Source: DASULK01 sp036278255 (GTDB taxonomy: Bacteria > Actinomycetota > Actinomycetes > Mycobacteriales > Micromonosporaceae). From it: DNA of 22,910 nucleotides. This document shows positions 7,272-15,183 of the stretch, piece after piece. Each line of letters begins with the position of its first letter. Position 1 is the first letter of the stretch. A model generated the notes under the pieces. That model did not search any database. It was not told the DNA's origin and worked only from the letters and a program-made list of their open reading frames with translations. The position numbers and the translations under genes are program-made. The stretch lies in the NCBI GenBank assembly GCA_036278255.1, contig DASULK010000247.1, forward strand, positions 1 to 22,910, read 5' to 3'.

Positions 7272-7491
7272 GCGACGGCTCTGCCGCCCAGTTCAGCCCG
7301 AATCTCGTCAACGGGTCTGCCGATCAACTCCGCGACCCGCGTGACCGCGGCCTCCCGTACCTCCGGCCCGACCCGGCCTTCGGCCAGGCGCCGCGCGGCG
7401 CCCGCGGATCGTAGGGGTATTCGCGGTGGCCGGCGGCGGCGGCCAGGGCGGCGCGCATGTCGTCGGAGGTCCGGCGCCGGCGCAGGGCCAG
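7268..7491 (-). pseudogene. Antitoxin partner of the PIN relic, frameshifted
   Basis: The frame ending at 7268 reads 'RLAEGRVGPEVREAAVTRV' and 'AELIGRPVDEIRAEL', the helical tail expected of a small PIN-associated antitoxin. Upstream, near 7405, the coding signal moves to another frame ('SDDMRAALAAAAGHREYPYD'), bounded by a TAA at 7492-7494, so the gene is both frameshifted and shortened. The identification as an antitoxin rests on its position and four-base overlap with the PIN gene. Confidence 0.5.
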
Positions 7492-7514
7492 TTATCCGGG
7501 ATCTTCGCCGCCGA

Positions 7515-7600
7515 AACTATTAAGAATCTTTCCGATAACTCTGGCGTGCAGCGAATAGCGTCGATACCGTCGGCCTACTTGGTCAGGTCCCACCGAAAGA
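7515..7600 (+). promoter_or_regulatory. Chitinase upstream region, candidate regulatory sequence
   Basis: An AT-richer stretch (about 7515-7545, containing ATTAAGAATCTTTCCGATAA) lies upstream of the chitinase, followed by TGGTCAGGTCCC at 7580-7591. The latter matches 8 of 12 positions of the TGGTCTAGACCA core of DasR sites and of the direct repeats in Streptomyces chitinase promoters. It lies only 20 bases from the start codon, so it would act as a roadblock or be fortuitous. No confident -10/-35 pair was found. Confidence 0.3.
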
Positions 7601-7610
7601 TGGAGGTGCC

Positions 7611-8948
7611 ATGAGGATTCGGTCGACGAGATGGGCCGCCGCCGCGATCGCGCTCGCCGTCTGCACAGCCGGGTTGGTGAACCCCGCCCACGCGGCCAAT
7701 GCCACGAGTGCCGGAACGGCGACCGCCACCCCGTACGTCAAGGTCGGCTACTTCACCCAGTGGGGCATCTACCACCGTAACTTCTTGGTCAAGAACCTGC
7801 ACACGTCGGGCATGGCGGCCAAGCTCACCCACATTAACTACGCGTTCGCCAACGTCGGTGCCGACGGCCGCTGCTTCGAGGCGAACGGGGCCGGTATCGG
7901 TGACGCCTGGGCGGACTACCAGAAACGGTTCAAGTCCGGCGAGGCCGTCGACGGCGTCGCCGACGTGGTCAGCCAGCCGTTGGCTGGCAACTTCCACCAA
8001 CTGCGCAAGCTCAAGACGATGTACCCCAACCTCAAGGTGCAGCTGTCGATCGGCGGCTGGAGCTGGTCCAAGTACTTCTCCGACGCGGCGCTGACCCCCG
8101 CCTCCCGGCAGGCGTTCGTCGCCTCCTGCCTCGACCTGTTCATCAAGGGAAATCTGCCGATCATCGGTACGTCTCCGCATGGCGGCCCGGGCAGCGGCTT
8201 CGGTGTCTTCGACGGCATCGACCTGGACTGGGAGTGGCCGGGCTCGGAGGGCAACGTCGGCAACGTCGTACGCCCGGAGGACAAGCAGAATCTCACCCTG
8301 CTGGCCGCCGAGTTCCGCCGGCAGCTGGACGGATACGGCGCGCAGGTCGGCCGCTACTACTCGCTGACGGCGTTCCTGCCCGCCGATCCGGCGAAGATCG
8401 CCGCGGGCATCGAGGTGGGGCCGCTGCTGAGCTATCTCGACTTCGCCACCGTCCAGGGCTACGACCTGCACGGGGCGTGGGAGGGACGCACCAACCACCA
8501 GGCACAGCTCTTCTCCCCGGCCGCCGATCCGGAACCCCGTCGCTACAGCGTCGACCTGACTGTGCGGACCTACCTGGCCGGCGGGGCGCCGGCGGGCAAG
8601 CTGGTGATCGGCATCCCCTACTACGGCCGGGGCTGGACCGGCTTGCCCAAGACCGGCAACGGCCTCTACCAGACCTCGACCGGGCCGGCGAAAGGCACCT
8701 ACGAGAACGGCGTGGAGGACTACCGCGCGCTGGTCGGCAAGGGCGGCACCCGCTATTACGACGTGAGCGCGGGCGCATCGTGGCTTTTCGACGGGCGCAA
8801 CTTCTGGTCGTACGACGATCCACAGGTGATCGCCCAGAAGACGGCCTATGTCAAGGCCAACGGGCTGGGCGGCGCGATGGTGTGGTCGCTGGACGGCGAT
8901 ACGAGCACCGGCACGCTCACCGCCGCCATCCACAACGGCCTGAGTTGA
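7611..8948 (+). CDS. Secreted GH18 chitinase
   Basis: A 445-residue exported glycoside hydrolase of family 18, hydrolysing beta-1,4 links in chitin. Residues 1-28 are a Sec signal ending AHA. The catalytic domain follows: 'VKVGYFTQWGIY' (strand 1), 'LTHINYAFANV', 'SIGGWSWS' at 146-153, and the active-site motif D201-G-I-D-L-D-W-E208 with Glu208 as the proton donor. Later come 'VQGYDLHGAW' near 281-290 and 'GAMVWSLDGD' near 421-430, whose Tyr-Asp and Trp line the substrate pocket. There is an insertion domain with 'IPYYGRGW' typical of subfamily A. No carbohydrate-binding module is present, unlike many actinobacterial chitinases. ATG 7611 is fixed by GGAGG at 7602-7606. A strong terminator follows at 9009. 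Confidence 0.95.
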   Translation: MRIRSTRWAAAAIALAVCTAGLVNPAHAANATSAGTATATPYVKVGYFTQWGIYHRNFLVKNLHTSGMAAKLTHINYAFANVGADGRCFEANGAGIGDAWADYQKRFKSGEAVDGVADVVSQPLAGNFHQLRKLKTMYPNLKVQLSIGGWSWSKYFSDAALTPASRQAFVASCLDLFIKGNLPIIGTSPHGGPGSGFGVFDGIDLDWEWPGSEGNVGNVVRPEDKQNLTLLAAEFRRQLDGYGAQVGRYYSLTAFLPADPAKIAAGIEVGPLLSYLDFATVQGYDLHGAWEGRTNHQAQLFSPAADPEPRRYSVDLTVRTYLAGGAPAGKLVIGIPYYGRGWTGLPKTGNGLYQTSTGPAKGTYENGVEDYRALVGKGGTRYYDVSAGASWLFDGRNFWSYDDPQVIAQKTAYVKANGLGGAMVWSLDGDTSTGTLTAAIHNGLS

Positions 8949-9008
8949 CCGGCGGCGCCGGACCCGCCCGAGGCCCGCACCGCCACGGCGGGTAGCATCC
9001 ACACGCGA

Positions 9009-9042
9009 GCGGGCCCGTGCCGGCACACCGGCACGGGCCCGC
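9009..9042. terminator. Bidirectional terminator between convergent genes
   Basis: GCGGGCCCGTGCCGG (9009-9023) and its exact reverse complement (9028-9042) form a 15-bp stem with a CACA loop, placed 60 bases after the chitinase stop and 16 bases after the opposing relic's stop. Symmetry and position suit termination from both sides. Confidence 0.85.
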
Positions 9043-9058
9043 CGCATTCAGGCCCTGA

Positions 9059-11545
9059 TCAGCAGGTGCCGCCCGGAGGGCTCAAGGCGAAGTCGACGGT
9101 TGTCGTCTCACCCGCCTTGAGGTTCACCGTCCGCGTCTGCGGAATCCAGCCATCCCGGGCCGCGATGACCTCGACCGGGTTGTCCTTCGGCGCCCAGACC
9201 GCATAGCGCCCGTCCGTGCCGGCCTTCAGAGTGACCGTCCACCCCTTCTTGCTGTTGACCTGGACGATCGCCCCGGCCACCGGGTTGACCTGCCCCCGGC
9301 AGTCGACACCGGTGACGACGCCGGTCAGCTTGCCCCAGTCCTTGGGGGGCTGCGCGGTCATCTTCACATCGATCGGCGCCACCGTGTACGGGGTGTCCGA
9401 CTTGACGCCGAACTGGGCGGAGTAGACGCCGGGCTGCAACACACCCACCGCCGTGGTGGCGTCCATCGTAACGGTGACCGTCACGCTCTGCCCGGGCTGC
9501 AGCGTGGCCGACGTCGACGAGGCTGACAGCCACGGCACATCGGTGACCGTGCTGCACTGGTCGAAGCCGGGCAGCCGCTCGCCGTCCGTCGTCGGGTTGA
9601 ACCCGCCGCTGGAGCCACCGATCTTCGCGAACCCGCACGCCGCCCCGCCGCGGTAGCGGGCGTAGTTGGAGTTGGGCAGCGTCGACCAGGAGTTGGCCGC
9701 CGGGTCGTAGGCCCAGCCCTGGTTGGTCACCGCCGTGGAGTTGTTGATGACCCCACCGGAGAGCAGCAGCATCCCGTTGGCGGCCGCCGCGCCCGAGGCC
9801 CACAGGTCGACCGGCAGGTCGGCGATCCCCGACCACGCGTTGGCGGCCGGGCTGTAGACGAAGCCGGTCTTCACCGGGGCCGACGCCGCGAAGCCGCCGG
9901 CGCAGTACACCTTGTCGTCGACGGCACCGCAGCCGATGTACGCCGCCGCGGTCGGGTAGGCCGCCATCGTCGTGAACACATCGGTCGCCGGGTTGTAGCG
10001 CACCACCGAGTTGGACCGCCCGCAGGAGCTGTCGGTGCAACCACCGGTCAGGTAGACCTGACCGTCGACCACGCCGATACCGGCCGCGGCGCGCGGCGCC
10101 GGGTTGGTGCTGCTACGCACCTGCCAGGTCTTGGCCTGCGGATCTTAGACCTGGGCCCTGGCCGACGGGCTGCCGGTACTGCCCCAGCCACCGAAGACGT
10201 ACACCAGACCGTCGATCACCGCCGCCGACGCCCCGTTCACGGGTAACGGCAGGTCGGCGATCCTGGTCCAGGTGTTCGCCGCCACGTCGTAGACGTAGCT
10301 GTTGGCGTAGGTGCTGCTGCCGTCACCACCGCCGAGCGAGCAGACCTTGCCGTCGAAGGAGGCCACGGCGTTGTCCATCACCACGATCGGATACTTCGCC
10401 GTATCGGCCCACGGGGGACCGTACGGGGTGGGTTCCACCGGCTCGCCGACCTGCGCGCCCCGCCACGCGGGTGACACGCCGCCGCCCTTGACCCGGTTGA
10501 TCTGCAGACGTGCCCCGCCCGTGCCGAGCACCTCGAAGTCACCGGGGCGTTGCCGTCGTTGCGGATCGTCATCTGCGTCGTCTTGGTCTGGCCGAGCGGC
10601 ACGTTTGCGGCCACCGGCGCGGGAGTGATGGTCAACCGGCCGGCCTTCGGGTGAAGTCCGCCCGGGTGGCCTGGGATGCCGCCACGTTGACCGTGCTCGT
10701 GGCCGACTCGTAGCGGGCGCTCGCCGCGCTGAACGGGTGCTCGTCGGTCAGCGTGGAGAACATCGAGTAGAAACCGTCGCCGACCTTGGCATCGTCGGCG
10801 CTGGCCGCGGTGGTGGCCTTCTCCGCCGGCTTGCCCACGCCGGTCCACAGTGGTCCAGCGGGACAGGTTGGTCCAGGTCGACCCGCCGTCGACGCTGACG
10901 TCGACATCGGCGGAGCCGTTGCTCCACGCCCGGTAGTCGCTGTTGAACAGCAGCACCGGCGCGGCCACCGAACTGAAGTCCAACGGCGGGCTGACCAGGT
11001 CGGTGTCGACCGGCCGGCCGGAACCGGCGTTGTCGATGATCGCGTACCTGCCGGTACCGCCGGTGAGGTTGCCCCGGTTGCGCGGGTCGGTGAAGACCCA
11101 GCCGCCGTTGGCGGTGCGGTTGACCACCGTCCAACCCTCAGGAGTGATGCCGGAGTCGAACTCCTCCCGCAGCAGCGGAGCGCAGTAGTTCGTCGTGTAA
11201 CCGGCGGCGAGGCAGGTGTTCTCCACCGGCAGGGCGAAGTTCTTCACCTGGTCGGCAGCGTCGACCGTCACCTGCGCCGTGCCGTTCTGGTACGACGGGT
11301 ACATGGCGCGTACGGTCAGCCCGTACTCGCCCTGCGGCAGATCCACACTGTAGGTGCCGGTCGCCGGGTCGGTGAAGATCGGGCCGCCCGGCTTGCCGGC
11401 CACCTCGATGCGCGCATACAACGGCCAGCCGTGGCCGGAGCCGTCGCGCACCACCCCGCTGACCTTTCGGCTGGGCAACGCGTCCAGGCGGAAGTCCGCC
11501 GTCACCGTTCCGGATTTGATGGTGGGGACGGCGGCGCGCCCGGGC
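9059..11545 (-). pseudogene. Relic of a large secreted multidomain protein (kelch / carboxypeptidase-regulatory)
   Basis: Read leftward from about 11545, the order is a carboxypeptidase-regulatory-like module ('VSGVVRDGSGHGWPLYARIE'), a jelly-roll-like module ('REEFDSGITPEGWTVVN'), a second regulatory-like module, an Ig-like strand set ('PAPVAANVPLGQTKTTQMTI'), four to five kelch repeats ('YVYDVAANTWTRIADLP', 'YNPATDVFTTMAAYP', 'WAYDPAANSWSTLP'), another Ig-like segment, and a C-terminal regulatory module. Such tails are known from very large secreted subtilisin-like peptidases; no catalytic domain is present here, so that link is inference. Lesions: 5' end cut at about 11545; frame change with apparent deletion near 10850; one-base losses near 10650 (ACC CTG to ACCCG) and 10540; and an in-frame TAA at 10145-10147 inside a kelch repeat (expected Tyr). 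It is clearly non-functional. Confidence 0.85.
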
Positions 11546-11551
11546 ATGGAA

Positions 11552-11620
11552 GCGGTATTTGTCGGCTCGTACAACCTGACCTCGAACTCCAACTACCGCG
11601 CCAATGATGCGATGCTGTGG
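11552..11620 (+). pseudogene. Phospholipase D-like domain fragment
   Basis: Forward-strand residues 'AVFVGSYNLTSNSNYRANDA' followed by ML match the conserved strand-turn after the HKD catalytic motif of PLD-superfamily proteins (GS-x-N-L-T...ND). The HKD motif itself and everything before it are missing, because the opposing kelch relic begins immediately to the left. After about 11620 the frame no longer resembles the family. It is a piece of about 23 codons from a gene that once pointed rightward. Confidence 0.6.
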
Positions 11621-11725
11621 ATCATCGATGGATGGGTTTGCGCCTGCACCCCGCCCAGCCCGGGGTGTGGGCCACCAAGCAACCAGGCATACCTCCGGAC
11701 GCACAGCCGGTCGCCCGGGATCCTG

Positions 11726-11866
11726 ACCACGGTTGAGATCGTCCGTAAGCACGCCGACCAGAAAGGATTTGCTGTTCACCCGCGTCGCTGGGTTGTGGAG
11801 AGGATCCTGGCCTGGCTCACCGCCCACCGACGCCTGGCCCGCGACTACGAACGCCACCCCGAAGTC
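11726..11866 (+). pseudogene. IS5-family transposase C-terminal fragment
   Basis: 'VEIVRKHADQKGFAVHPRRW' and 'VVERILAWLTAHRRLARDYE' with the following RHPE form the conserved C-terminal block of IS5-family transposases, including the Glu of the DDE triad in 'RRWVVERILAWL'. Only about 47 codons remain; the N-terminal two Asp motifs and the end of the protein are absent and no inverted repeats are recognisable. The frame runs on without a stop into the ASCH gene, which is fortuitous. Confidence 0.8.
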
Positions 11867-11956
11867 CACAGAAGTGGGCGCCCGGACCTCGTCCATACCG
11901 GTGCATCCGCCTCAGCGATCCTGCCCCGTCAGTGGCGAGCGCTTATCATCTACGGC

Positions 11957-12346
11957 ATGTGGCCACGGGTGAAAGGGATGCGCGCCCTGGCGCTCGGCAC
12001 GCCCGGCGAGCTACGCGCGAGACTCAACCGGCTGGTGCTCGCAGGTGCGAAGTCGGCGACGGCTGGTCTGTTGACCGAGTACGCCGACGAGGGCGAGGAT
12101 CTGGAGCACGTAGGCGAACGGCTGTCGCTGGTGGACGATGACGACGCGCAGGTTGGTGTGGTCGAGGTAACCGATGTGCGGGTGGTGCAGTTGCGGGAGG
12201 TGACCTGGGAGTTTGCCGCAGCCGAGGGCGAAGGCGACGCCTCACTCGAAGAGTGGCGGGCCGGCCACGTCGCTTACTGGTCCCGGCTGGGGCAGCAGGT
12301 CACCGATGACACCGAAATCGTCTGCATCCGCTTCCGCTTGTCATAG
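11957..12346 (+). CDS. ASCH domain-containing protein
   Basis: This 129-residue protein shows the ASCH pattern: 'ALALGTPGELRARLNRLVLA', the loop 'GAKSATAGLL' (the G-x-K-x-A-T region), a strand series 'VGERLSLVDDDDAQVGVVEV', and the late block 'VTWEFAAAEGEGDASLEEWR' and 'AGHVAYW'. ASCH proteins resemble the PUA fold and are thought to bind RNA or nucleotides; some members hydrolyse modified cytidines. No more exact role can be read here. ATG 11957 has no Shine-Dalgarno, but TATCAT at 11944-11949 lies at the right distance for a leaderless transcript. The frame is open upstream into the transposase relic, so the start is judged from domain limits. Confidence 0.82.
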   Translation: MWPRVKGMRALALGTPGELRARLNRLVLAGAKSATAGLLTEYADEGEDLEHVGERLSLVDDDDAQVGVVEVTDVRVVQLREVTWEFAAAEGEGDASLEEWRAGHVAYWSRLGQQVTDDTEIVCIRFRLS

Positions 12347-12540
12347 CCATCTGTGCGCTGGATGGCAGCCGCGCGGGACGAGTCTAGACCTTCCTGGCAG
12401 CACCGAGGATTCCTGTCCCAGCACCAGTTTCATGCCATCCGGTGAGGTGATTCGGCCGACGTTTTTGAAGCGGCGTAGCAACAAAGGGTTGCTGGGTCGT
12501 GCCCTACGAGCTGTTGCTGGCACCGTGCGGGGTCTGCGTG
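12347..12540. other. Intergenic stretch with a small hairpin
   Basis: About 190 bases between the convergent ASCH and hydrolase genes. AGCAAC (12478-12483) and GTTGCT (12489-12494) make a 6-bp stem with a 5-base loop, a weak terminator candidate for either gene. Nothing coding is recognisable here. Confidence 0.35.
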
Positions 12541-13380
12541 TCAGCTGAGCAGGAACGCGGTGACCGTCTCGGACACTTCGGCCGGCCCCTTCTGGTCCGG
12601 TCCGAAGTGGTCCAGCTTCGGGAAGGTGTGGACCCGCGCGGACGGTAGTACCTCGGCGAGCCGGTCGAACGCCGAGGCCACATATGGCAGTCCGCTCTTG
12701 CCGCCGGCCATGAGCAGGACGTCCGCGGACACCTCGCGGTAGTTGGGGTAGCTGTCGTCGAGCCGGCCGACCTCCTCGTGTTCGTGCAGGTTCGCTTCGA
12801 GCAATCGGAAGATCTTCGCTCGCCGTTCGCCGCGGAACACCAGGCGCAGTATCGCGGCCATGAGCCAGCGGGGATTGCGGCTCGCCGCCGCCGGTCCGGT
12901 GCCAATCGCGAACGTGACGAACGCGCCGAACGGGCGCCCCTGCGCGAGGAACTGGCGGTACTGCGGGATCCAGTGCATCGGGATCAGGCCGGCGACGCTG
13001 ACTCCGGGCTCGTACAGCGCCAGCTTGTCGATGCCCGGGTCGCGTCGGGCCGCCTCCAGCGCGACCAGCCCGCCGTAGCTGTGGCCGAAGATGTACCGGG
13101 CGCCAGTGGCTGCGCGTACCGCGGTGAGGTCGGCGCATTCGGTCGCGATGCTGTAGTCGGGGCCCTGCGGGCCGCTGCCGTCGCGTGCGCGCCGATTGAC
13201 GGTGTGCACGGTGAAGCGGGCGGCGAGCGCGTCGGCTAGTGCGGAGTAGTCGGTGGCGTCGTTGAGCGCGCCGGGTACGACCAGCAGGCCCGGGCCGGTG
13301 CCGGTGGTGTGGTAGCTGATCGTGGTGCCGTCGGCGGAGCGGACGGTACGCGCGGGCAGTGCGGTCGGCGTGGTGGTCAT
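12541..13380 (-). CDS. Alpha/beta hydrolase
   Basis: A 279-residue cytoplasmic alpha/beta hydrolase with no signal peptide. The N-terminal beta hairpin 'VRSADGTTISYHTTGTGP', oxyanion-hole strand 'LLVVPGALND', nucleophile elbow 'FGHSYGG' with Ser101, and His258 in 'FPKLDHFGP' are in the family order. The acid residue is not in the usual place: after strand 6, 'VLLMAGGKSG' lacks the common Asp, so the acid may come from elsewhere (for example Glu124 or Asp257) or be weak. The substrate is unknown. The start is fixed by AGGAG (13387-13391, reverse strand), six bases from the ATG. The stop of a broken upstream gene overlaps this site, indicating a former operon. Confidence 0.85.
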   Translation of the reverse strand: MTTTPTALPARTVRSADGTTISYHTTGTGPGLLVVPGALNDATDYSALADALAARFTVHTVNRRARDGSGPQGPDYSIATECADLTAVRAATGARYIFGHSYGGLVALEAARRDPGIDKLALYEPGVSVAGLIPMHWIPQYRQFLAQGRPFGAFVTFAIGTGPAAASRNPRWLMAAILRLVFRGERRAKIFRLLEANLHEHEEVGRLDDSYPNYREVSADVLLMAGGKSGLPYVASAFDRLAEVLPSARVHTFPKLDHFGPDQKGPAEVSETVTAFLLS

Positions 13381-13389
13381 GGCGGACTC

Positions 13390-13575
13390 CTAACGGTCGG
13401 GGTGGGTGTCGCGGCCTGGCCGGGTGCCGCCGTCCAGGGCGGCTTTCAACCGCCGGGTATGGGCGAGGTAGGTGTCGAACGGCACGCCGCTGGATTCGAT
13501 CAGCTCGGTGAGCCGCTGGATCAGATCGGTGCCGGCTCGCCCGACCAGCGCCAGCCTGACCGCGGTGCTTCGTCG
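13390..13575 (-). pseudogene. 3' fragment of the gene formerly upstream of the hydrolase
   Basis: Reverse-strand frame of 61 codons ending in TAG at 13390-13392, which overlaps the hydrolase's ribosome binding site. It reads 'LALVGRAGTDLIQRLTELIE' and 'PFDTYLAHTRRLKAALDGG', amphipathic helices with good G/C third positions. It has no start codon and is closed by a stop upstream at 13576-13578. It looks like the C-terminal helices of a regulator or small helical protein, but I do not recognise the family. Confidence 0.5.
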
Positions 13576-13629
13576 CTACGCGAGAATTGCCCTGGCGGAG
13601 ACAATGGAGCCCGACGAGGGAGGTCAGGG

Positions 13630-13809
13630 ATGGGTGACGATCGCGAGCACACTGAGCCGTGCACGGACGAGGAGTTCGCTTTTCTGCGGCACGCCAGGTT
13701 CGGCAAACTGCCCGCCCGAGTCGAGCCAGACAAGCTGGTCGAGCTGGCAGAGACAGATCTTCCGCACGAGGAGCCCGCGCCGCCGCAGGTGCGACGAGAA
13801 TGGGGGTAG
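13630..13809 (+). CDS. Small acidic hypothetical protein coupled to the SDR
   Basis: A 59-residue protein with a good ribosome binding site (GGGAGG at 13618-13623, six bases before the ATG). It is highly charged and Pro-rich at the end: 'DEEFAFLRHARFGKLPARVE', 'LVELAETDLPHEEPAPP', ending 'VRREWG'. There is no membrane segment, Cys cluster or signal. Its stop lies ten bases inside the next gene, so translation is probably coupled. It resembles short conserved actinobacterial proteins of unknown function in overall pattern, but I cannot name a family. G/C third-position use supports real coding. Confidence 0.65.
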   Translation: MGDDREHTEPCTDEEFAFLRHARFGKLPARVEPDKLVELAETDLPHEEPAPPQVRREWG

Positions 13810-14726
13810 CAGCCATCGGCCCACTTCGATTCCCTGCGGTCGCGGAGCTGCGCGGCCGAGTGGTCGCGGTGACCGGAGGGGCCCGCGGCATCGGGCGGGA
13901 GATTGCCCGTCAACTGGCCGAGGCCGGGGCGCGTGTCGCGATCGGCGACCGTGATGCTGCCGCAGTCCGCGAGGCCGCGGCCCAACTGCCCGGCACGGTC
14001 GAAGGTTTCGACCTGGACGTGACCGACACCGCCTCCTTCGCCGGCTTCCTTGCCACCGTTGAAGAACGGTGGGGGCCGCTGGATGTTCTGGTCAACAACG
14101 CCGGGGTGATGTGGGTCGGGCGCTTCGACGCCGAACCGGAGGCGGCCACCGCCCGGCAACTAGAGGTGAACCTGCACGGCGTGATCCGCGGGGTCAAACT
14201 CGCCGCTCCGGCGATGCGCCGGCGCGGCCGCGGCCACATCGTCACCATCGCCTCGGCTGCGTCCAAACTGTCCCCGCCGGGCGAGGCCACGTACGCGGCG
14301 ACCAAGCACGGCGTGCTCGGCTACCTGAACGCCGTACGGGCGGAGCTGCGCGGCAGCGGTGTCCGCCTCACCGTGATCATGCCGACCGTGGTGGAGACCG
14401 AACTCGCGGCCGGCACCGCCACCGGGGCGGCGCGACTGCTGCAGCCACGCGACGTGGCCGCCGCGGTGCTGTCGGCGCTCCGGCGTCCCCGCTTCGAGGT
14501 GACCGTGCCCCGTTTCGTCGGCCCGCTCGGCCGCTGGGTCAACCTGCTGCCGCAGTTCGGTCGTGATCTGATGATGCGCGCGATGGTGCCCGACCAGGTC
14601 AAGGCGGTCACCGGCACCTCGGTGCGGGCCACGTACGAGTCCCGCAACGTGACGGGGGTCGACTCTCTCGGAGAGGACAACTCCCTGATCGATAAGAAAG
14701 AGACCCGCCCAGGTGGGGTGGCCTGA
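13800..14726 (+). CDS. Short-chain dehydrogenase/reductase (SDR)
   Basis: A 308-residue classical SDR using NAD(P)H for carbonyl/alcohol interconversion. The cofactor motif T-G-G-A-R-G-I-G is at 25-32, Asp50 after strand 2 suggests a preference for NAD(H) or mixed use, NNAG is at 99-102, and the catalytic set is Ser152, Tyr165 and Lys169 (Y-x-x-x-K). The C-terminal 50-60 residues ('FVGPLGRWVNLLPQFGRDLM') are longer than in minimal SDRs, as in the retinol-dehydrogenase-like subgroup. The substrate is unknown. ATG 13800 overlaps the small upstream gene by ten bases; no in-frame ATG lies between it and the cofactor motif. The last 20 residues (after 'ATYESRNVTG') look low-complexity and may be a read-through extension. 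Confidence 0.9.
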   Translation: MGVAAIGPLRFPAVAELRGRVVAVTGGARGIGREIARQLAEAGARVAIGDRDAAAVREAAAQLPGTVEGFDLDVTDTASFAGFLATVEERWGPLDVLVNNAGVMWVGRFDAEPEAATARQLEVNLHGVIRGVKLAAPAMRRRGRGHIVTIASAASKLSPPGEATYAATKHGVLGYLNAVRAELRGSGVRLTVIMPTVVETELAAGTATGAARLLQPRDVAAAVLSALRRPRFEVTVPRFVGPLGRWVNLLPQFGRDLMMRAMVPDQVKAVTGTSVRATYESRNVTGVDSLGEDNSLIDKKETRPGGVA

Positions 14727-14880
14727 CCGGCGGGCCCATCCCGGCGCAGTTGACGACGACGGGAGAGCGGCCGGCGGTCTGGCCGGGCGAGCCGGCAGGT
14801 GAGGCAGAGATCGTCCCAGCGGCTGGATCCTTCTGTTACGTTGACCGAATCCCGGGGGGACAAAACGGAGGGGATCGGAC

Positions 14881-15183
14881 ATGCTCCTGACTCCATCAGA
14901 CACCGAGAAGCTGCTGCTCAGCGTCGCCGGTATGGTCGCCCGCGACCGCCTCGAACGCGGTGTACTCCTGAACTACCCGGAAACGATGGCGCTGCTCTCG
15001 TGTTGGGTCATCGAGCGGGCCCGCGAGGGCGCCCGGGTCAGCGACCTGATGAGCGACGGCCGGCACGTGCTGCGCCGTGACCAGGTCATGGCGGGGATCC
15101 CGGAGATGATCTCCGATGTTCAGGTCGAGGCGACCTTCCCCGACGGGCGCAAGCTCGTCACGATCACGGCGCCGATCCCATGA
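14881..15183 (+). CDS. ureA: Urease subunit gamma
   Basis: A 100-residue UreA, the smallest structural subunit of the nickel enzyme that hydrolyses urea to ammonia and carbamate. Family landmarks are 'LTPSDTEKLLLSVAGMVARD', 'LNYPETMALLSCWVIERARE', 'DLMSDGRHVLRRDQVMAGIP' and 'VQVEATFPDGRKLVTI'. Length matches the family (about 100). GGAGG at 14867-14871 sets the ATG. It starts the operon, and the stop overlaps ureB by four bases (ATGA). TTGACC at 14841-14846 is a possible -35 element, but no convincing -10 was found; about 150 bases separate it from the SDR gene. Confidence 0.97.
   Translation: MLLTPSDTEKLLLSVAGMVARDRLERGVLLNYPETMALLSCWVIERAREGARVSDLMSDGRHVLRRDQVMAGIPEMISDVQVEATFPDGRKLVTITAPIP

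Noticed and set aside
7575..9047. 490-codon reverse open frame opposite the chitinase
   Set aside because: It is the complement of the GH18 gene in the GC-rich shadow frame, low complexity, and begins inside the terminator region.
10786..11607. Forward open frame opposite the kelch relic
   Set aside because: No recognisable motifs; the reverse strand carries clear domain sequence even though frameshifted.
12341..13891. 516-codon reverse open frame over the hydrolase
   Set aside because: Arg/Pro/Ala-rich shadow frame; the hydrolase frame has a ribosome binding site and catalytic motifs.
14686..14735. Terminator at the end of the SDR gene
   Set aside because: CCCGCC...GGCGGG arms are only six bases with a loop of about 19 and overlap the coding end; too weak to list.
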